A DNA stretch of 7,886 bases from Candidatus Altarchaeota archaeon (GTDB lineage Archaea; Altiarchaeota; Altiarchaeia; IMC4; SCGC-AAA252-I15). The notes below the pieces were generated by a model. It made no database searches. It was given only the letters and a program-made list of their open reading frames with translations, and was not told where the DNA came from. The stretch spans positions 1 to 7,886 of the forward strand of contig JAPKXP010000013.1 in assembly GCA_026394745.1 (NCBI GenBank), given 5' to 3'. The translations under genes were made by a program, and so were the position numbers. Shown piece by piece: positions 4,712 to 7,886 of the stretch; within the stretch, counting starts at the first letter, position 1, and each line of letters starts with the position of its first letter.

Positions 4712-6265
4712 ATGGCGGTAAAGCAGGTTGACGGCGGGCCGGCCCAAACGGCAGACACGACTGCATTGGATGACAGAAGCAAGTTCATGAAGGATGCTCA
4801 CAGGCGTGCTGAAGAGCTTAAGGAGATGCTTAAGAGGGGGGAATACCAGAAGGCTTTAGAGGGTTACGGGAAACTTGATGAGGACGCTAGAGGATTTAAG
4901 GTAAAGTTTACTGATGCCACTAAGGTCGGCATATCCAACAACAGGGGTTACGCTCATTATCAGCTCGGCGATTTTGACGCGGCCCAGAGGCAGTATGATG
5001 ACGCGCTGAAGCTTGACGCAAACAATGTTAAGGCTAAGAACGGCGTTGCTGCCAGCATGTTTTCAAAGGCGCGGAAGATTAAGACTGACGGCAAGGATGC
5101 GAAGTCTTTGGAGAGGGATGCCTTGATGCTTGACGCAGAGCATCGTATGGAGGATTTGTATGCTGCGGCAGAGTCGTCTGGCGACACGTTAAACAACAGG
5201 CTTAAGTATATCCTCTACAACAACTATGCGGTCGTCAAGTCCAACAGGGGGAAGAAGCCCGAGGCGGACACCTGGTACGATAAGGCTGTCGCTTCCGACG
5301 GCAAGAACTCGCTCATATGGACGAATAAGGCAGTCCACCACATACGCAACAAGGAGTATGACAAGGCGGTCGAGAGCTGCGAGAAGGGTCTTGCAATACC
5401 TAAGGGGGAGGATACTTCGCACAAGACTGACTTGTGCATGGCTCACATGGAAGACTTGAAGACTAAGCTTGTTGACGTCATGAAGAAGGCTAAAGCTAAG
5501 GAGCCGCTGCCTGATGAGGCTGCCGCGCCTGAAGGTTCAGGCAAAGCTCCCGCACCTAAGAGAGCAGACGCTCCAGTGGATAAGAAGGCAGATGCTCCGG
5601 CAGATAAGAAAGCAGACGCTCCGGCGCCAAGTCCTGAAGCAGGCGGCGGAACGCTTAGTCCGCCGGTAGGTAAGGTGGACGCAGGAAAGTTGCAGCAGGA
5701 GTTTCTGGAGCACGTTGACCGGGTCGGAGGCTCAGTAGGTAATATTAGCTTCACTCCAGAGGAATACGCAGCTATGGGCGTTCCTAAAGACGTGGACATA
5801 CGCGACGGGAGGATTTTCGGCATAGACAATGAGAAGATTCGTATTGACGAGGAGAGGATTAAGCGGCTTTTGTTCCCTTGGATGATTCCGGAGGGCGAGC
5901 GCGGTGAGAATGCGGCAGCTCCAACGAGCACTCCGCCATCGGAGAGGATTGGAAGGCTTATCGTGCATAAGGTTACGGAACCTGACGGGACTGAGGTTAA
6001 GGCAGGGGACCTTTTGACTACGGTTTCTGGTGATGAGGCTGGACAGCCGGCTTACCTTCTGGCCATGGCAGTGCCAGTCAAGGGCCGTGAGAACGATTTC
6101 CACGAGTACGGCATAGTCCTCCCGGAGTCAGCAGCCCAAAGACTGAAGGATATTATAGGCAGGAGCGTAGGCGGGGTGGAGGCGAGCTTTTTGGATGTGT
6201 TTGACCGTCAATTAGATGATGAGAATGTTAAGCGTATTTTCAGGGAGAAACGCGCTCAGGCTTAG
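4712..6265 (+). CDS. TPR-repeat protein with Lys/Ala/Pro linker and unknown C-terminal domain
   Basis: A 517-aa soluble protein, probably a protein-protein scaffold. Residues 26-57 form a first helical pair, and 73-106 contain the clearest TPR unit (NNRGYAHYQLGDFDAAQRQY with ALKLDANN after it). Two more units lie at about 167-200 (NNYAVVKSN...WYDKAVASDGKN) and 201-232 (WTNKAVHHIRNKEYDKAVES). A low-complexity linker (about 250-310) contains three ADAP units joined by DKK. The C-terminal part (about 312-517) is a mixed alpha/beta region that I do not recognise, with conserved-looking stretches such as IRDGRIFGIDNEKIRID. No signal peptide or membrane segment is present. The gene ends 2 bp from the convergent SelB-like gene, so the two transcripts must overlap at their 3' ends if they have any tail. 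The TPR assignment is firm; the partner is unknown. Confidence 0.85.
   Translation: MAVKQVDGGPAQTADTTALDDRSKFMKDAHRRAEELKEMLKRGEYQKALEGYGKLDEDARGFKVKFTDATKVGISNNRGYAHYQLGDFDAAQRQYDDALKLDANNVKAKNGVAASMFSKARKIKTDGKDAKSLERDALMLDAEHRMEDLYAAAESSGDTLNNRLKYILYNNYAVVKSNRGKKPEADTWYDKAVASDGKNSLIWTNKAVHHIRNKEYDKAVESCEKGLAIPKGEDTSHKTDLCMAHMEDLKTKLVDVMKKAKAKEPLPDEAAAPEGSGKAPAPKRADAPVDKKADAPADKKADAPAPSPEAGGGTLSPPVGKVDAGKLQQEFLEHVDRVGGSVGNISFTPEEYAAMGVPKDVDIRDGRIFGIDNEKIRIDEERIKRLLFPWMIPEGERGENAAAPTSTPPSERIGRLIVHKVTEPDGTEVKAGDLLTTVSGDEAGQPAYLLAMAVPVKGRENDFHEYGIVLPESAAQRLKDIIGRSVGGVEASFLDVFDRQLDDENVKRIFREKRAQA
5564..5628 (+). repeat. 24-bp coding tandem repeat in the linker
   Basis: Two full 24-bp units (5564-5587 and 5588-5611) and a partial third (5612-5628) all begin with GCAGAYGCTCC. 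They encode ADAPVDKK, ADAPADKK and ADAPAP. The near identity at the DNA level suggests recent in-frame duplication within a flexible linker. Confidence 0.75.
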
Positions 6266-6267
6266 GC

Positions 6268-7206
6268 TTATATCGTGCCGTATCCGAAGGCTCTCGGCGG
6301 CTTCGCTCCGGGGTCTAGGAGGATTACTCTGCCAGGGAGCATTATCAACTCCTTCTCTAATGCTAGCTTGACCTTGCCTTTGCCGCCAGGATTTACTGAG
6401 CCTTCAACGACTTTCGCTGGAATGTAGTTGAGGATGGAGTTGACCATCACGGAATCCCCGGCCTTAAGCTGCCTCGGCGAGTACTTGGATAAAGTCGCGT
6501 CCAGTTCAAGGGTATTTGAGGTCGCTATCGACTGGCTGGTTGAGAGAATCTTCCCTCTGGAGATGTCTTCCGGAGTTATGTCTTTTAGCGCGAGGCCAAC
6601 CCTGACGCCGGACGGGGCCTCAGGCACGTCCACGTCGTGGACTTGCAAGGACTTTACGAGAGCCTTCTTGCGGTCCGGGTAGATTGTCAATTCATCGTGC
6701 TTTCGTAGGATGCCCTTCTTCACGACGCCAAGAACGACCGTGCCGACGCCCTTCACCATGAAGGAGTGGTCCACTTGGACGACGCATTCTCCAGAACTCT
6801 CGACCTTGAATTCAGCAAGCTTCTCGCGCAACACCATGACCTGCTCCTCGACAACAGGGTAAGACCAGATGACGCTGTCAGGAACCATCGCCTTCAACGT
6901 CTCCGGGACTACTCCGCCAGCGAAAATCATGTGACCGCAGGGTAGACCAGCCAAGTCCAAGGCCACAAGGGTCTCAGCAAGGAAAGAATCCAGCTTCTCA
7001 ACCTTCAATAGCACTTGGTCTGCGATGTTAAGCGAGGACACGAGGGATTGAATCTTCTCAGGATAAGACGATGCCTCCACAAAGGAGAGTACCGCGTCGT
7101 CAAGCTTGTGATTGTACAACGTCACATCGCTGGACGTGCCCTTCTTCCCTAAAGTCGATGCCAGGCCGCCGCCAAGTACCGCCGTGACGTTACCCCTGAG
7201 GGACAT
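6268..7206 (-). CDS. Archaeal SelB-like / EF-Tu-family protein with a degenerate GTPase domain
   Basis: A 312-aa protein of the translation-factor GTPase superfamily, related to the archaeal SelB-like group. Residues 1-118 occupy the place of the G domain but have lost it: the P-loop region reads GGGLASTLGKKGTSSDVTLY (12-31) with no GxxxxGK[ST], and no NKxD is visible. KGTSSDVTLYNHK and YPEKIQSLVSSLNIADQVLL (48-67) fit this family. Residues about 141-222 are a clear EF-Tu domain 2 beta-barrel (HSFMVKGVGTVVLGVVKKG ... DISRGKIL). About 225-312 form a third barrel-like domain ending RAFGYGTI, as in SelB. GTP binding is probably lost. Family members have been described as a disjunct archaeal set of unknown role; selenocysteine insertion should not be assumed. 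The ATG at 7206 is 22 nt after a TATA-like box. The upstream kinase gene ends 40 bp away. Confidence 0.85.
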   Translation of the reverse strand: MSLRGNVTAVLGGGLASTLGKKGTSSDVTLYNHKLDDAVLSFVEASSYPEKIQSLVSSLNIADQVLLKVEKLDSFLAETLVALDLAGLPCGHMIFAGGVVPETLKAMVPDSVIWSYPVVEEQVMVLREKLAEFKVESSGECVVQVDHSFMVKGVGTVVLGVVKKGILRKHDELTIYPDRKKALVKSLQVHDVDVPEAPSGVRVGLALKDITPEDISRGKILSTSQSIATSNTLELDATLSKYSPRQLKAGDSVMVNSILNYIPAKVVEGSVNPGGKGKVKLALEKELIMLPGRVILLDPGAKPPRAFGYGTI

Positions 7207-7228
7207 GAGTATAGATAAAGAACGGTAG

Positions 7229-7235
7229 AATAAAT
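7229..7235 (-). promoter_or_regulatory. TATA-like box of the SelB-like gene
   Basis: On the minus strand this reads ATTTATT and ends 22 nt before the ATG at 7206. It sits in the 40-bp gap after the kinase stop codon and indicates a separate, probably leaderless transcript. Confidence 0.5.
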
Positions 7236-7246
7236 GCGGAATCCCC

Positions 7247-7886
7247 CTACTTGAGCTTCTCCAGGACAGACTTTATTTCAGCCATAGTAAGGTTAATCCC
7301 GGAGTAGGCGAAAGCGTTCGCCATGACGGTGTCTCCAGCGCCGGTGACCTGTATCGCCTCCTGTTCCGCGCCGTAAATCCACTTGGATGGGGAGACCACG
7401 ACAGAAACGCCTTTCGGATCATACAGGTAGCCAGTGTAGAGCAGGCTGATGGCTTCTCTGCCGCTCAAACCCCGCTCGTTCTTCAGGTGGGTCGCCAACT
7501 CCATCATCTGCTGCAGGCCCTCGACCTTAAGGTTGTCGGTCATCTCCAGGTTCGGGTCGGTGGTGCCCTTCTTAAGCTTCGTCACGACAGCGTATTTGGC
7601 GTAGGCCATGCCGAGCCTCTCGAAGTCCAATGCTTCTTCACCCCCGGCGCCCTTCCTCAGGACTATGTCCAGGTCCTGGCCGTGCACGTGCAATCTTTCA
7701 ACGCCCATCGCTTCCATAATCTTTAGGGCATTGCTGTAGGTTGAAACCGCATCCTTGCCTTCAGCGACCTCGCTACTGAGCCCCAGATGCTTGTTCACCG
7801 CGAGGAGTACGGTGCTTAGCTCGTCGTGGTTCATGCCGATGCTGTTTGTGCGCCCTCTTATCGCCTGCAGATACTTTATCTTGTCC
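7247..7886 (-). CDS. ADP-dependent glucokinase/phosphofructokinase, C-terminal part
   Basis: Only the last 212 residues are in the window; the gene continues past the right edge, and the family is usually about 450 residues. These kinases of the ribokinase fold use ADP as phosphate donor to phosphorylate glucose or fructose 6-phosphate in the modified archaeal glycolysis. The visible part begins in the conserved segment NSIGMNHDEL, continues with RLHVHGQDLDIVL (the strand carrying the family's HxH), and ends with VTGAGDTVMANAF, whose Asp is the expected catalytic base. The family more often has G-L-G-D here, and the Ala resembles PfkB-type kinases. The internal ATG at 7834 is not the start, because the conserved sequence runs straight through it. 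Which sugar is used cannot be told from this half. Stop codon TAG. Confidence 0.85.
   Translation of the reverse strand, partial: DKIKYLQAIRGRTNSIGMNHDELSTVLLAVNKHLGLSSEVAEGKDAVSTYSNALKIMEAMGVERLHVHGQDLDIVLRKGAGGEEALDFERLGMAYAKYAVVTKLKKGTTDPNLEMTDNLKVEGLQQMMELATHLKNERGLSGREAISLLYTGYLYDPKGVSVVVSPSKWIYGAEQEAIQVTGAGDTVMANAFAYSGINLTMAEIKSVLEKLK

Noticed and set aside
5443..5931. 162-codon minus-strand frame inside the TPR gene
   Set aside because: It mirrors the TPR gene's Ala/Pro/Lys linker on the other strand, shows no recognisable domain, and has no promoter-like box.
7832..7834. ATG at 7834 as the kinase start
   Set aside because: The frame stays open to the window edge, and the conserved segment NSIGMNHDEL spans this Met, so it is an internal residue.

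Overview
The window reads as archaeal chromosomal DNA, probably from an uncultivated lineage; the lipoprotein style suggests a DPANN-like or related group, but the lineage cannot be fixed from this sequence. Four things point to Archaea. The truncated gene at the right edge is an ADP-dependent sugar kinase. Its neighbour is an archaeal SelB-like protein with a decayed GTPase domain. Two lipoproteins carry Thr-rich linkers, and one has the CCLDxNxNxxCDxDE and DSDGG...EYYC motifs typical of uncultivated archaea. Finally, six of the genes have a TATA-like box ending 22-24 nt before the start codon, the geometry expected of leaderless archaeal transcripts.

Layout, left to right. Positions 1-352 have no convincing long reading frame but hold a strong TATA-like box and a dense series of inverted repeats, so this may be an independent structured RNA. 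Positions 353-1147 (+) encode a protein of four CBS domains (two Bateman modules), split by an in-frame TAA at 716-718. Three minus-strand genes follow: a lipoprotein with a cysteine-repeat domain and an HDxxH zincin-like motif (1159-2022), a large Cys- and Thr-rich surface lipoprotein (2161-3717), and a small three-helix membrane protein (3776-4075). A divergent promoter region (4076-4145) separates these from two plus-strand genes: a 175-aa helical protein (4146-4673) and a 517-aa TPR protein with a Lys/Ala/Pro linker (4712-6265). Two further minus-strand genes close the window: the SelB-like protein (6268-7206) and the ADP-dependent kinase (7247 to beyond 7886).

The genes do not form one pathway. 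Most appear to be transcribed singly, each from its own TATA box. The middle block (1159-4075) is an envelope cluster of two lipoproteins and one membrane protein, the next two are soluble scaffold-like proteins, and the right edge is housekeeping. All three stop codons (TAA, TAG, TGA) end genes here, so a general stop reassignment is not supported. The points most worth a second look are the multi-hairpin region before the CBS gene, the single in-frame TAA in that gene, and the first lipoprotein, which joins a strict 26-residue cysteine repeat to a possible zinc site.
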